A DNA stretch of 64,000 nucleotides from Enoplolaimus lenunculus (Eukaryota > Nematoda > Enoplea > Enoplida > Thoracostomopsidae), in assembly GCA_030248215.1 (NCBI GenBank), contig JASANG010003262.1, positions 124,001-188,000 on the forward strand, in the 5' to 3' direction. Below are positions 52,965-63,986 of this stretch, in pieces (within the stretch, counting starts at the first letter, position 1; each line of letters begins with the position of its first letter). The position numbers and the translations under genes were made by a program. The notes under the pieces were generated by a model, which ran no database searches, was not told where the DNA came from, and saw only the letters and a list, made by a program, of their open reading frames with translations.

Positions 52965-55900
52965 ATGAAATTAATAAGTAAAACGTACCCGTTTAACTTG
53001 CGTCGCATTGGTTATATTATAAGTTTTGTATCGTGTAATCAATGTGGCACTCAATCGAAACTACGCTGGGCGACTCGAAGTTTAACATGCGTTGTCTTAG
53101 TTTTTTGCTGCATGCAATATCGCAAATTTAATGCAATCAACATATCTACTTTTGGCAATTCTACCAACGCAACAGCAACAACACCGGCAACACTATTGAA
53201 TCTCAATAGCCTAAACCTGAACCAAGTTCAACTATTCAACACGGAACCCACTTTGAAAACGTTATTACGTGCCAATGTTTTTGCGTTTAGAAATCAAATT
53301 CACAAACGCAAATTGATACATTACAATGCAAATATTAACAACAAAACACACGCGCAACTCATTGCGGATGTTAAATTGTTCAAAAAATATTTATTAACGC
53401 GAGTTCCACGACTATCTGCACTGTTTACGTCACCGATAGTCGATGAAAAAACGCAACTAGCGCTTTGTAGAATACCGAAGAACGGATGCTCAAAATCGTT
53501 GCGTAAGCAGTCATGGACTCAGCTAGTTGAAGCCTCGACCCTGTAGCCAGAGGCGGCGTCACAAGAGGCACGCTGACCTCCGTCCATGGAACGTTTTTGG
53601 CTCCCTATAGAAAAGTTTAAACTTCACTAGCAAATATGTGAAACTAAATGCAATCTTGGAAAATTTTTAGCTTTCCACAGCAGGTTGAGCTGGTTACGGG
53701 CTTCTAGAGCATGTGTCGTTTACGTTTCTTTCAAAAAAATACCATTTTGCCAAGTATGATTTTTTGCCAATTGGATCATATTGCTTTAAGGTATACAATT
53801 CTTTTAGTGATACGATTTTCTAAGTAGACTACTGACCGCTCAGACCCAGTTTATTCAATCGTTATACGAACTCGCAGGTTGGTGCATCCTCGAATGACTT
53901 CAATGGAACGCATTTTTGTTGAGTTATAATACGGCGAGTACTACTTGAAAAAAGGCCAATCACTACAAACATACAGTCCCGCTTGTTGATAATCTTGTGA
54001 ACACTTCTGGTTGATTTCGCCATGCTTATAAGCAATTAGCTTTGAAACCAAGAACGTCCGTAGAAAATTAGGTTTGAATTTTACAACGAATCGTTTTTTT
54101 GGGAATGGCGTTGTTGTTGAAATTTACAAAAAGGTCGGAACTTATTGACAGATCCAATTTTAATCCCAATGTCTGGCCGAGTCTATTTGAGAGGCCCCGG
54201 TCAACTTTGGGGGGGGCGTTTGAACGCCCGTGTTTGAAACCTATCAATATTTTGAGTACATTTCATTTTGTTTCATTTCAGTAATGTTTTGTTTGAAAGC
54301 AGCACGTGACGATAGCAAACGCGAGTTTCGTAAAATCAGCAGGTATATTGAAGCTAATAACGTTCATAAAACAAAACGATGCTTTGAACTTCAAAAATGG
54401 TCAATCAAACGCAGGTAAATGTTTTTGATGCTTAATCCTTTCTCACATGAATATTTTCTATATCCCCTGAGACCTACTTTTATGTTAGGATTCGAACTCC
54501 AGTGACTGTAGTGGGAAGCGTACACCATCACCACTCAGCTATAGGAGCTTGACGCTCGAGCCCAAGGGAGCTCTCACGTCTTGCGGTGATTAAGTACTAT
54601 GTATATGTGTTGCAATTGTTAAACACGAAAAATTCCATAGTTTTTGTCACTGCCCTCGCGCGGTAACTCTTGTTTTCGCGAGCGGCAACCTTGAAAGAAA
54701 TATGTGTTGTAAGCATATGAGAACATTTTAAAAGTTTCATGGCGAATTCTAAGCAAGAATTTTTAACAATTGTACACCTTTTCTATGCCTTTTTAGGGCG
54801 TAACTTTCATAGTTAAAGTGTAATGCTAGTAGCTTATGATCCATCAAAACTGGTTAAAACCTTGAAAATAATAGGCATTAATTTGGACCGGTTTTTATGT
54901 GATGAACCAATGTATAGAACGGGGCCGTAACAGAGAATAAACATATTCCTAAAAATATGCCAAAGGTTAAGTCTAAGAATGATCTTATATCTAAGACTAA
55001 GCCTAAGCAAAAAATATATCTAAAACTTAAGCGTAGTCGATGGCAGTCCCGCAGAAATTCATTGCGCCCCTTTTTTCGAAACTAAGACTAACTGCTAGTA
55101 ATTTTTGTAGTTCACAATTATTGAACTTTTTAAGACGACTAGTTTCGGCCTTGCTGATGATGATATTGTAAATCTGCATGCTAAACTGAACAATGTAATA
55201 AGCGGGGGCGGCCCTGTCATGGGCATTCGTGCAGCCAATTAGCAGCTTTGCTACGGTAACTCAGCCCAACAGCACCTTGCTACACACTGCGCCACGAGTA
55301 CGACTGCAGATATCGCCGTCTGTTGAAGCATTACTCGTAGCTTCACTAACTACAGGCCACACCGGGGATTGTTGTGTTACCAACTAAATCCTTTCTAAAA
55401 ACTTCCGCACAGAAACCGCAAAGAGCGATTAACAACGCGCGAAAAGAAGGGTTTGACTCTTCGAAAACTGTAGACGTGAAATATTGATATGCTTGCAACA
55501 TTACCTACTGATGTATGACAGTTGATAGAAACTCCTTAAGTTTGAACTGACCACGAATGAAGAAACTAGCTGTGCTTGCTTAGGACAAATGTTTTCAAAA
55601 TTTACTAAGAAAAATCAATTCAGTGAGATGGCGCTGTTTGTTTAAACTCTCAGCGACCGTATTTGGTTATCCGCCAATCTACTTTTTACTCGACATTTTT
55701 GATTCGCCCCTTCTACGCAACGTGAAGCTGAAACTCTGAGGCCACATGGTAAATTATGCTACGCCAGTTGCACAACTTTGGCGTTGCGAATTTGGGCCCA
55801 TATAATGATCAGGGGCGGAACGTTTTTCTGTGGGACTAGAATAGAGTAAGCTTAAGCTTTATACTAATTTTTTTGCTTGGCTTAGGCTTAGGCTTATTTT

Positions 55901-57268
55901 TAGGAGTGTGCTCATTTTTACGCTTAGGCTTAGGCTTACGCTTAGCAATAAGGTTTATAATACTATTCGCCCTTGTTCCTAATATTGGCTCGAATTTGAA
56001 ACTTTGCACGGCCAATGTTACTTTTAGGGCCGTAACAGTAGATTTAGCGTATTGCTAAGCCTTAACCTAAGCAAAAAATACAGTCTAGAATGCAAACCTA
56101 CTCTTTTACAGACCCACCATCACCGGGTCGGCCTTAAAAATAACACAGGCCCTAAATGCAAACATCGCAATCAGCGCAGTGTCGTTCATAAATTTTAAAT
56201 TGGCCAGTTTTGAATGAAATTATTCAGAAAATTATTTAAATTGGAGTTTTTTTAGCAAAAAATACGTCAAATACCATTGGATTGTGATCCGTGAACCAAT
56301 TAGTCGATTAATATCCGGATTCACTTCAAAATGCACTCATAGACAAGAACGTGAACGTAAACGATGTTACAATTGCGGTCAAAATTTGACGTGTTTTGTT
56401 CAAAAGAACGCCGCAACGTTAGTTAGTAAACGCAATATTCGTCACTTGGTTGGTCATTATTTTCCACAGTACTGGTACTGCCGTCTGAATCGAGATTTAA
56501 CGCAGTACACAAAAGTGTTTCATTTAGAAAAATCTGATAATTTCACAAAAACACTCACTGAACAGTTAATTTCGATCGGATGGCCACAAGATTTGGTGAA
56601 AAAAGTTTGGACGTTGCAAAGGTATAAACGAGTGCATGCTCATGGTAAATTCCAGTGAGTTGATTAATCAACTTTAGACAACAAATTAGTCATTGTTGGG
56701 TATGTCTGAGTTAACAGTATTAAACATTAACTCACTCTGAGCTTATTTAGTTCCGGGTGAGTTAATTAATTAACCCAGAATAAGTCCAAACATACTCGTT
56801 ATACCACTTTCAAAAAGCATTCTAAATTTCATGTATTAGGTATTTTGGAGGCTTAATAGGTACACGCTTTTAGTTTGCAAACTTGTTCCGTGCAAGAATC
56901 TGTTCCTACAACGAATTCAGTAGTAATAATTATATAATATTTGTTTAAGTCGAAAATTAACAGTCAACAATGTTAAACGCAACGAAGCCAAACGAAAACC
57001 AAAATTTGAACTGGAACAATCAAGTTTGTATCAACTCCAACACAAAATCCATCTGTTGGATTCCGTGTTCAAAACGTATCTTATCGACTATGTTGCGTTC
57101 GATTTTTTACTTCCTCAATGGGCGATTGATGTTTGCCGACCGCATATAATTGCCATCATCGAAAATGAAAACAACATCGCATCCCGCAAAGACAGAAAAG
57201 TACCAGCCGCGGCGCCATTGATTTGCAAATGGGCATACTACAATGAAAATCCAAGTCGATGGAGTTGA
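52965..57268 (+). CDS. Golgi-type sulfotransferase, nematode-expanded family
   Basis: Exons 52965-53502, 54282-54414, 56256-56621 and 56950-57268 join in frame to 451 residues. Likely reaction: transfer of sulfate from PAPS to a sugar in the Golgi lumen. Short hydrophobic stretches near residues 15-27 and 37-50 suggest a type II signal anchor; several NxT/NxS sites follow. The 5'-phosphosulfate loop is CRIPKNGCSKSL (about 168-179, end of exon 1). The 3'-phosphate motif is VIREPISRLISGF in exon 3, followed by CYNCGQNLTCF and HYFPQYWYC, signatures of the large nematode family. The substrate cannot be told. The last acceptor (TTTAAG) is unusual but keeps the frame. The C-terminal part after DFLLPQ reads on for about 48 residues before TGA. 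Confidence 0.82.
53525..53710 (+). mobile_element. CCCGTAGCCAG family element, sulfotransferase intron 1
   Basis: ACCCTGTAGCCAGAGGCGGC to AGGTTGAGCTGGTTACGGGC; starts 23 bases after the exon 1 donor, a position repeated by other elements in this window. Confidence 0.5.
54432..54627 (-). mobile_element. TTAA-flanked piggyBac-like element, right end missing
   Basis: TTAA-TCCTTTCTCACATG at the left with the tRNA-like boxes; the match stops at GCAATTGTTAAACACG, before the GCCTATAGGCAACTC part. Starts 18 bases after the exon 2 donor of the sulfotransferase. Confidence 0.6.
54903..55075 (-). mobile_element. Family A element in sulfotransferase intron 2
   Basis: CCAATGTATAGAACGGGGCC at the left, sparse CCTAAG hexamers, right end with GCAGTCCCGCAGAAATTC. 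Confidence 0.55.
55794..55989 (+). mobile_element. Family A element in sulfotransferase intron 2
   Basis: GGGCCCATATAATGATCAGG at the left, good CTTAGG hexamers, right end CGCCCTTGTTCCTAATATTGGC. Followed 20 bases later by a family B copy. Confidence 0.65.
56010..56153 (-). mobile_element. Family B element (diverged)
   Basis: GGCCAATGTTACTTTTAGGG, AACAGTAGATTTAGCGTATT, few hexamers, right end GGCCTTAAAAATAACACAGG. Last element before sulfotransferase exon 3. Confidence 0.55.
56640..56790. mobile_element. One-ended relic of the 50056 MITE family
   Basis: GGTAAATTCCAGTGAGTTGA, ATTAATCAACTTTAGAC, TTAACTCACTCTGAGC and GGGTGAGTTAATTAATTAAC match the family; no right terminus. It fills most of sulfotransferase intron 3. 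Confidence 0.5.
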
Positions 57269-57972
57269 CAAGCAGTGCACAACCGGAGGTTTATCTTTGG
57301 CTTCGACAAAAAGCTGACCTACGGCTCCGGTTCCGGTAGAGAATTTTCCGGATGTACCACGCAATTTCGGTATTGAAATTTTTTTAGTTTCACAAAAATA
57401 GTATCGTTTAACGCGGGTTTGGCTGTAAGTTTTGGGGCAATTTTGACAACAAATTGTTGGGTGTTTAAAAAACACACCTAAGACCAACGTTTTTGACAAC
57501 GTTTGATTGATATTTGCTAAAACTAACAAATTAAACATTGCTTAAACTGTCTAATTTCGCGTGCTTTCCGGCTTTGCCTCCAGTTTTGGCAAGTTTTATT
57601 GACCTACGGCTCCGGTTTCCGTTACGGTATTTTTCACTCCCGGTTTACATCCTTGTTGAAAGCTCATCCGTAAACATCTTGAGTAACAACACCGGATTTC
57701 TTGCGGCACACTGGCGTGGCGACACCTCAAGCACAAACACGTTGATGAATGATGTGTCTATTGAAAAGTGATACAGGAGAATCAAAATGCTATTTTATCA
57801 AGTGTCATTTGATATCACATGATGATACATTTACTAAAATCGCTACAAACCTGTCATATACGTAAGGTGTGCCAGCTAAGAAGGTGGTCACAAAACTTAC
57901 GGGGTTGAGTCCGGTAAAAATCAGCAAGCATGCAGAATTTGTAGTTTTATCGGTGTGTGAAAAATTAAATTA

Positions 57973-59043
57973 TGCAGCGTCCACAATATAGTGTGTAGAC
58001 AATATGGGAACAAAATATTTCAATTTCCCGAACAGTTTTATTTAATAAATGGTAAACGGAAATTGACTTGTACAATTTAAACGTGTAGGTCAATTGAAAT
58101 TGGAAAATTGAAACTGTTCTGGAAATTGAATTTAAAAGGTCAATTTTGAATTTCCACTTATAACATCTAGTTAAAATCTGAAACATCCGGTGACCTCAAA
58201 AGCTAAACACATGCTCGGTGATCTCGTTGTTTAAGTTTCAGGTAGGTCTCTTGTACACGAGTAGTTTTGAGGTCGAAGGGTATTAGCAATAGGCCGGCTG
58301 CCAGCTCATCTTGCTAGTGGGCTAACAAGCCTGTAGCTAGCTCATCCAGCTAGGTAGGGGGCTAAAATTTTTACGATGAATATACAAGTGTTTCAGTTAC
58401 TTAGAAGCATGGTTGAAAATGTTCTTGGGAAGGACAAATTTTTCCTGGAAGGCTGAGCCCAACGTGGCATAAACTGAGTCTAACACCTATTAAAAGTAGT
58501 CGCTATAAAGGTAGGACTGACTACAAACTTTGTGGTAAGATACGGACTGTACAGTGTCGAACACCCGCAATGTCATTTATTTAAGTATCCCCTTGCGCAG
58601 TGACCTTTTATTGATTTTGCTCTTTGTCGGAATTGTCTTGACCTTTATCAAATTTGTTAAAACTAAAAATTTCTAATTTTATAACTTTTCTATGACAGGA
58701 GTCGGATTATAAATTTTAGGGATCGTACCTTTTCTACGCATTGAACTTCAATTTCCCTATACCTATAAAATTACAAAGTTCATAAATTAAGCAAAATTTA
58801 AACTGCAAAATTATTTATCTTTTAATTTTCAAAATACATAATTTCAAATTTACTACTGAAAGCGAAATTGAATTGCAAGAAATATGGTATAGGAAAATTG
58901 TGATTTACGCTTTATACACTGTTTAGGAAATTGACTGTAGAGTATAAAATTTCACTTTCTAAAGCTGAAAACCGGAATTTCCATTTTGGGAATTGCACGA
59001 CTTTACTTCCACAGCGCGTACAGACTATATTGTGGACGCTGCA
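57973..59043. mobile_element. 1.07-kb DNA element with TTA target site duplication
   Basis: Inverted ends TGCAGCGTCCACAATATAGT and its complement, flanked by TTA at 57970-57972 and 59044-59046, as for PIF/Harbinger-like elements. Inside are GGAAATTGAA-type runs near both ends and a fragment of the CCCGTAGCCAGCTCA family at about 58290-58470. No transposase frame is visible. Confidence 0.6.
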
Positions 59044-59894
59044 TTAATCAGAGTTCTGAACTATACCTGTTAACATGTGTTTTCCTATGATCTTTCCACA
59101 AATTTTTAGGACAGGCACATCCACCCAATTCCTCCTACTGGCGGATCCAAAGTAAGAACAAAGATTTCGTATAGAAAAGTTTAGCGCTAAAATGACGTAT
59201 GGCTTCACACTCGCTTCGCCGCGAGTGCTTCTATTATATTTCGTGCAGTAAATCAGCCTTCGCGGTGTCGGGAGCATGAGAAAACAATTGCTTCAGTTTG
59301 CGCGATGTTTTGTCGCTGGTTTGCGATAAATTTATTGAGATTATTAAAAACAGTTTTTTTGTTTTTCTGTTTTTCCATTTTTCCTTTTCTCGGAAGAATC
59401 AGAAACAACTGGAAGAAACCGCTTTCTTCAATGCCCACCCCGGACTTTAGCAATTTCTCGACAATGCACTTCATGTGGAGGCTATAAAGTCGTTTCATTT
59501 TTGTATATACGGAAATTAAAAATGTCTGGAGGATATTTATCCGAAAAGATGTAAATCCAGATATCCGTTATACCCCGATATACGCCGGATATCCGAAATA
59601 TATTTGTTCACCAAAGTTTATACAATAATTTTGGTTTTTTTAACCGCTAAGGCATGGTGAAATATGTTTTCTAAAAAACATAAAACGACTTCCGAGCTAT
59701 TCTGAAAATGTTGTTGAGTGCTCCTAAAGCTCACCATATATTTACTTCGACAAATGTAATTTGGTCACTATTCGCGATTATTTAAAAAATTCTTCTTCTA
59801 TCGGCTACAAGGTTTCTGTTTAGTTTTAAAAAAGTTTGCAAATCAAAGTTTAGAAAATTATGTAAGCTGCATAACATTTGACTGAACGGGGGTT

Positions 59895-60818
59895 ATGCGG
59901 GGTTCACGTTATAACCGGGGCAGCTCGGGACACGTTTTTTCCCTATTAGCCTATTGGGTAACATTTTGTCTGCAAATAGACTCTATATTATATTCAAAAA
60001 CTTGTATTTGTCTGCTATCATCATGTATAAGTCACCTTTTGTCCTTTAATATACTATGATATTTGACGTATTGTCAGCCAATATATGATATATTTTTAAA
60101 TGTCCGTATACTTGAGGTAAAGTCGATCCCACGTTACCACGGGTTTGGGTTGCACATAAAATGTCAACCCCATTTCATGCGGGATTCACTTTATAACCGG
60201 TTGATTCGACGTCAACGTTAAAATTCGAGCACTCATATAGGGTGAACAGATAAAACTCGAATGTCATATGACATTTACATACAAACCACCGCTCTCAGAA
60301 GATCAATGTGTACAAGAGACGGTATGTCCCGTGACACTAACGGATATTTATGCGAATATCATATGATATTCCAAATTACAACGAATGTCATTTGATATTC
60401 AGCGGACAGTGTAGTGTAATCTTCGGTTGCTAATCGATTATTGGAAAGTCGGACGGCGGAGGCCCAGATGTACGTAAAATAACAAATACACGTCACCACA
60501 GTCATTTTCAAGACAAAATCGATTAGAAAAAGTGTCATAATTCAAAAATTCAAATTTCAAATTCCAGTATCATGATATTCAACAGGACAATTTGTGAATG
60601 TTAATACCCCAACTATGCAGACATTTGAAAATATATCGTATGACATTCGCTGACAATACGTCGAATATCATATTGAAGGACAAAGGTGACCTACACATGA
60701 TGATAGCATATACGACATTTTAAATATGATATGGGTCTATCAGCAGACAAAATGTTACCCAATAGGGTAGGGACAAAACGTGTACCAAGCTGCCCCGATG
60801 ATAACGTGAACCCCGCAT
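59895..60818. mobile_element. 0.92-kb foldback element with ~180-bp inverted arms
   Basis: Arms 59895-60079 and 60649-60818 are inverted copies (ATGCGGGGTTCACGTTATAA, TATTGGGTAACATTTTGTCT, ATCATCATGTATAAGTCACC and GACGTATTGTCAGC each recur in reverse complement). The middle repeats AATATCATATGATATT-like palindromes and includes a further GCGGGATTCACTTTATAACC at about 60179. Non-coding. Part copies at 27562-27650, 39786-39832 and 30030-30060. Confidence 0.7.
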
Positions 60819-62177
60819 CAGTTTAACGTGGACACAACATACTAGTGAAGAAACTACGCCTGGAGTAGTACAGTAGCTAGCACCTATGTCCGTACACAGT
60901 TTTGTTTTTTGATGAAATGTCCGCGTCTAGTTTACGTATGCATTATAAGAACGATATTTATCTCAGGTTTTTTTCCTACATTTCACTGGGCGAAAAAAAG
61001 AACAAGTACTAAAAAGTCCTATTTGATGTCTGGAATTGATCCAGGGCCTAAATATTCACAGTCCTGCGTTTAATCAATTCGACTATAACTAACAGACAAT
61101 GCACGATTACTGTGCATAGGCTGTTCATTGCTAAAAATAAAATTGATTGTGAAATTATACATATTTCGGTTTATTACGATTTCCACTGCTTATCAAAGGT
61201 TTCAGAACAGAATATATCTAAAATTTTTTGATGGAGATTGAGCTCACGATATTGTTCTCAGGGGTTTAAAATATTTCCGTCATTGAATACAGAATAAAAC
61301 TTGTATTGAAAGTTTTTGAGCATAAACTAGAGAACTAACTGCTGGACTGAATTAAACCTAATGCGGGATTCACCAGCACCCGCCGGCGTGAAAGGCAAAC
61401 GCGCTAACCATAGCGACTCGAACACATTGTTAATCAATAAACTGTTTTGTACTGTTAACAAGTATCCTATAATGTATTCAATGAATAAAAACGCTGTTAA
61501 AATAACGGAAATGTCAACTGGAATGCGGAGTGCGCAAAACATGTCTTTATTTAATCACCACTGTTAGCTGGTTACTGGAATTAGTTATGGTGTCATACAC
61601 ATAACAATGCGAGCTGTTATTGTATTGGCACAGAATTTAAACATCCTAAACTTTTATACTCCGTAAATGCGTTTTTTGTTTCCGTTTTTTGATTAGTACA
61701 GTTTGTCTCCATTTAACACTTGTAAAAACTAAATCCGCTAGTTTTTTGCCTGAAAGTGAATCACATTCGGAGCTGATATGCTTGATTAGCCTCTGTTCAT
61801 GGTCAAAAAATTGAATGTGCTGGATTTTGATTTTATAGGATTATTTATTACATGGCTAGATATATATGGTAATATTTCTTCGTAAGGCACACCCAGTGTT
61901 AAATGGCGCGTATTCGCTTGGTCCCAAACCTTATGCATCTCGCCGCGTCATTACAGGTGTTACAAACGCATTTTTTTCCGATTTAATTTCATGACCCTCT
62001 TTTATTTGCAAATGGAATGTAACATGAAACTCTCATTGACATTTTGTTGAAAATTTTGAGTAAAATACGCCTGAATTCTCCCCGATATGGACCAATACAG
62101 TTTTAATTATGCATATGTGCCATATGTGCATATACTATGTAGGGATGTGCCCATACCAATGTAAGCATGTGAGACAC

Positions 62178-62308
62178 GCTTGTTCGTGGCGCAGTGGTAC
62201 AGTGCTCGTTTAAGGATCCATAGGTTGAGAGGACTATCCCCGCTCTAGCCCGCTTTTCCAGCTGCTTAGTAGAAAGGTATGATGTCCCGGCTCCTACCTA
62301 GACTGACA
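62178..62308 (+). mobile_element. tRNA-Val-like SINE, copy 1
   Basis: Head GTGGCGCAGTGGTA; body GCTTTTCCAGCTGCTTAGTA and GTCCCGGCTCCTACCTAGAC ending TGACA. B box is weak here. A further degenerate head follows at 62314-62400. Confidence 0.6.
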
Positions 62309-62534
62309 TGGGGGCTACGCCGTGAGCGCAATGGTAAACTGCCGCGCTATGCACACGGTATCCAGTCGAAAATAGGATGGAGGGTTAAGGGACGACCTTG
62401 TTGAAAATAAGGGCATGTAAGCATATGAGACATGCTGTTCCGTTATGTGCATATGCAATATAGTGCAGTGCACTGCATGTATGTTAGCTGGCAGCATATG
62501 GTCGACACATATAGTCGACGAAAAATGCAGTTGG

Positions 62535-62671
62535 AGAGGCGGGCTACGTGGCGCAGTGATAACAGCGTCTGCATGACACGCAGAAGGTCGCCAGTTCGAA
62601 ACCACCCGTAAACCGCTTTTCCAGCTGCTTAGTAAAAAGGACTGAACTCCCGGTTCCTACCTAGACTGACA
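62535..62671 (+). mobile_element. tRNA-Val-like SINE, copy 2 (best)
   Basis: GTGGCGCAGTGATAACAGCG, anticodon arm TCTGC-ATGACAC-GCAGA (GAC, valine), CCAGTTCGAAACCACC as B box, then the shared body CCGCTTTTCCAGCTGCTTAG to CCTACCTAGACTGACA. A classic tRNA head plus unrelated body. Confidence 0.7.
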
Positions 62672-62995
62672 ACCAAAATTTTTGCCGATGCAGATGTCGA
62701 TTCTTATTTTAAAATTTTGCCGATGCCGATGCCGATTCCAACTTTAGTACACCATGTTTAATAAGCAGATAGAATACTACAATTTTTACAAACAAACGCA
62801 AGAGAGACAACAATTTTCCTTAGCAGACACACTATTGTGCGCCCAGAAATGAAATTGATAGCATTCCAACTGACTGTTATGTGCAAAAAGTATGGCCAGA
62901 GAACCGACAATTTTTTTGCAGTGCCGATGCCGATACTCACGAAATGTGTCGAATATTACCGATGCCGATTCCAATTAATCGGCACATCCTTAATG
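62672..62995. mobile_element. Foldback element with CCGATGCCGATTCC runs
   Basis: Both ends carry GCCGATGCCGATTCC on the plus strand and the outer right end reads AATCGGCACATCC. Centre AT-rich, non-coding. It lies between two duplicated SINE-bearing units. Confidence 0.45.
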
Positions 62996-63079
62996 CTATG
63001 TGATGCATTGTACTGTATATATATGGTTGCCGGCAGCATATGGCCGACATATGCATATAGTCCGTCTAGAAAAGCAGTT

Positions 63080-63245
63080 GGAGAGGCGAGCTTTGTCGCC
63101 CAGTGGTAGAACACAAATTGGTTAGGCGGGCGCAGTAGTAGAGCGTTCGCTTAAGTTGGTCGCTAATTCGAACTCACCCGTTAACCACAGTACAGAAATG
63201 CATAGTAAACAGGTCTTAAGTCTCGGTTACTACTTAGACTGACAC
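63080..63245 (+). mobile_element. tRNA-Val-like SINE, copy 3
   Basis: Two heads in a row (GTCGCCCAGTGGTAGAAC and GGGCGCAGTAGTAGAGCG), B box CTAATTCGAACTCACC, body ending TACTACTTAGACTGACA. The sequence before it (GCAGTTGGAGAGGCG) also precedes copy 2. Confidence 0.6.
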
Positions 63246-63852
63246 TCATAAGCTTTATGCTATAAACATGCACGTTCCACGTGTTAAATTTCATGGACCT
63301 CTGTCATTAGTAATTGGCATGTAACGTAAAACTGCTACTTATATTCATTTTAGATACAAAAGCCGTCCATCATTACGTTATTTGTTTTAACTTTGTAACG
63401 AAGGATACATTGGTTAAATATGGTATGTATATGTGTGGGTGTACATAAAAGCGTGTATCGTGAGAAAAAGTCGCGGTACTGAGTCAATTTTATAATATAC
63501 TGGTTGTATTTCTGTTATAATGCGAGTTCGGCTTTTACAAAAGTTGTACATTCTGATTTTATTCTTCCATATAGTGTTTAATTTATTTGAATGCCAAATT
63601 TTGATACATTTTCAAATGAATATTAATGGCTGTTTTGCATTGGTGCAAACTTCGTATGCCACAGTTCAATAGCAAAGCGTACAGAATAAGTACTGTACGG
63701 CAGGGTTATCACGCAGATGTTGCGACGTTGTAGATGTAGATTTTGCCAGATATATATGTTTAAAGTGATAGGCTTCGGCCCAGCCAGCTAACAAAATCAG
63801 AAAGAAAGTGTGGCAGCTGTATGTAATATAGTTAACAGTTTGTTGTTTATAG

Positions 63853-63986
63853 GGAGAACGCAAAGGTCAAAATAAATACTATCCACCTGACTACGATCCA
63901 AGCAAGGGAAGTCTCAACGCCTATCATGGAGTGCATGCATTGCGTGAACGCGGTAAAAAAGCACATCTTGGAATTATTACGATCAG
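63853..63986 (+). CDS. yju2b: YJU2B (CCDC130) splicing factor, N-terminal coding exon (partial)
   Basis: The exon between a TTTATAG acceptor and an AG|GTAAAA donor encodes GERKGQNKYYPPDYDPSKG, then SLNAYHGVHALRERGKKAH and ITIR, nearly the textbook start of CCDC130/YJU2B of the CWC16 family, nuclear spliceosome-associated proteins. The family begins MGERKG, so the start ATG must sit at the end of an upstream exon. ATG at 63420-63422, directly followed by GTATGT, is a candidate. The rest of the gene is beyond the right edge. Confidence 0.85.

Larger units (their letters stand above)
57269..63852. other. Intergenic region between sulfotransferase and YJU2B (6.6 kb)
   Basis: Direct repeat GACCTACGGCTCCGGTT at 57317 and 57600, probably ends of one element; large inverted-end elements at 57973 and 59895; ATATCCG-rich patch at 59530-59610; SINE cluster 62178-63245 with a foldback between. 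60830-62160 and 63250-63840 hold no recognised feature, apart from the candidate ATG|GTATGT of YJU2B at 63420. Confidence 0.6.

Noticed and set aside
57107-57538. Minus-strand frame over the sulfotransferase last exon
   Set aside because: It has no recognisable domain, and the plus-strand exon continues the sulfotransferase frame through agreeing splice phases.
62535-62610. Functional tRNA-Val
   Set aside because: The anticodon arm is good, but the T-stem is mispaired, the acceptor 3' side is replaced by the SINE body, and other copies are nearby.
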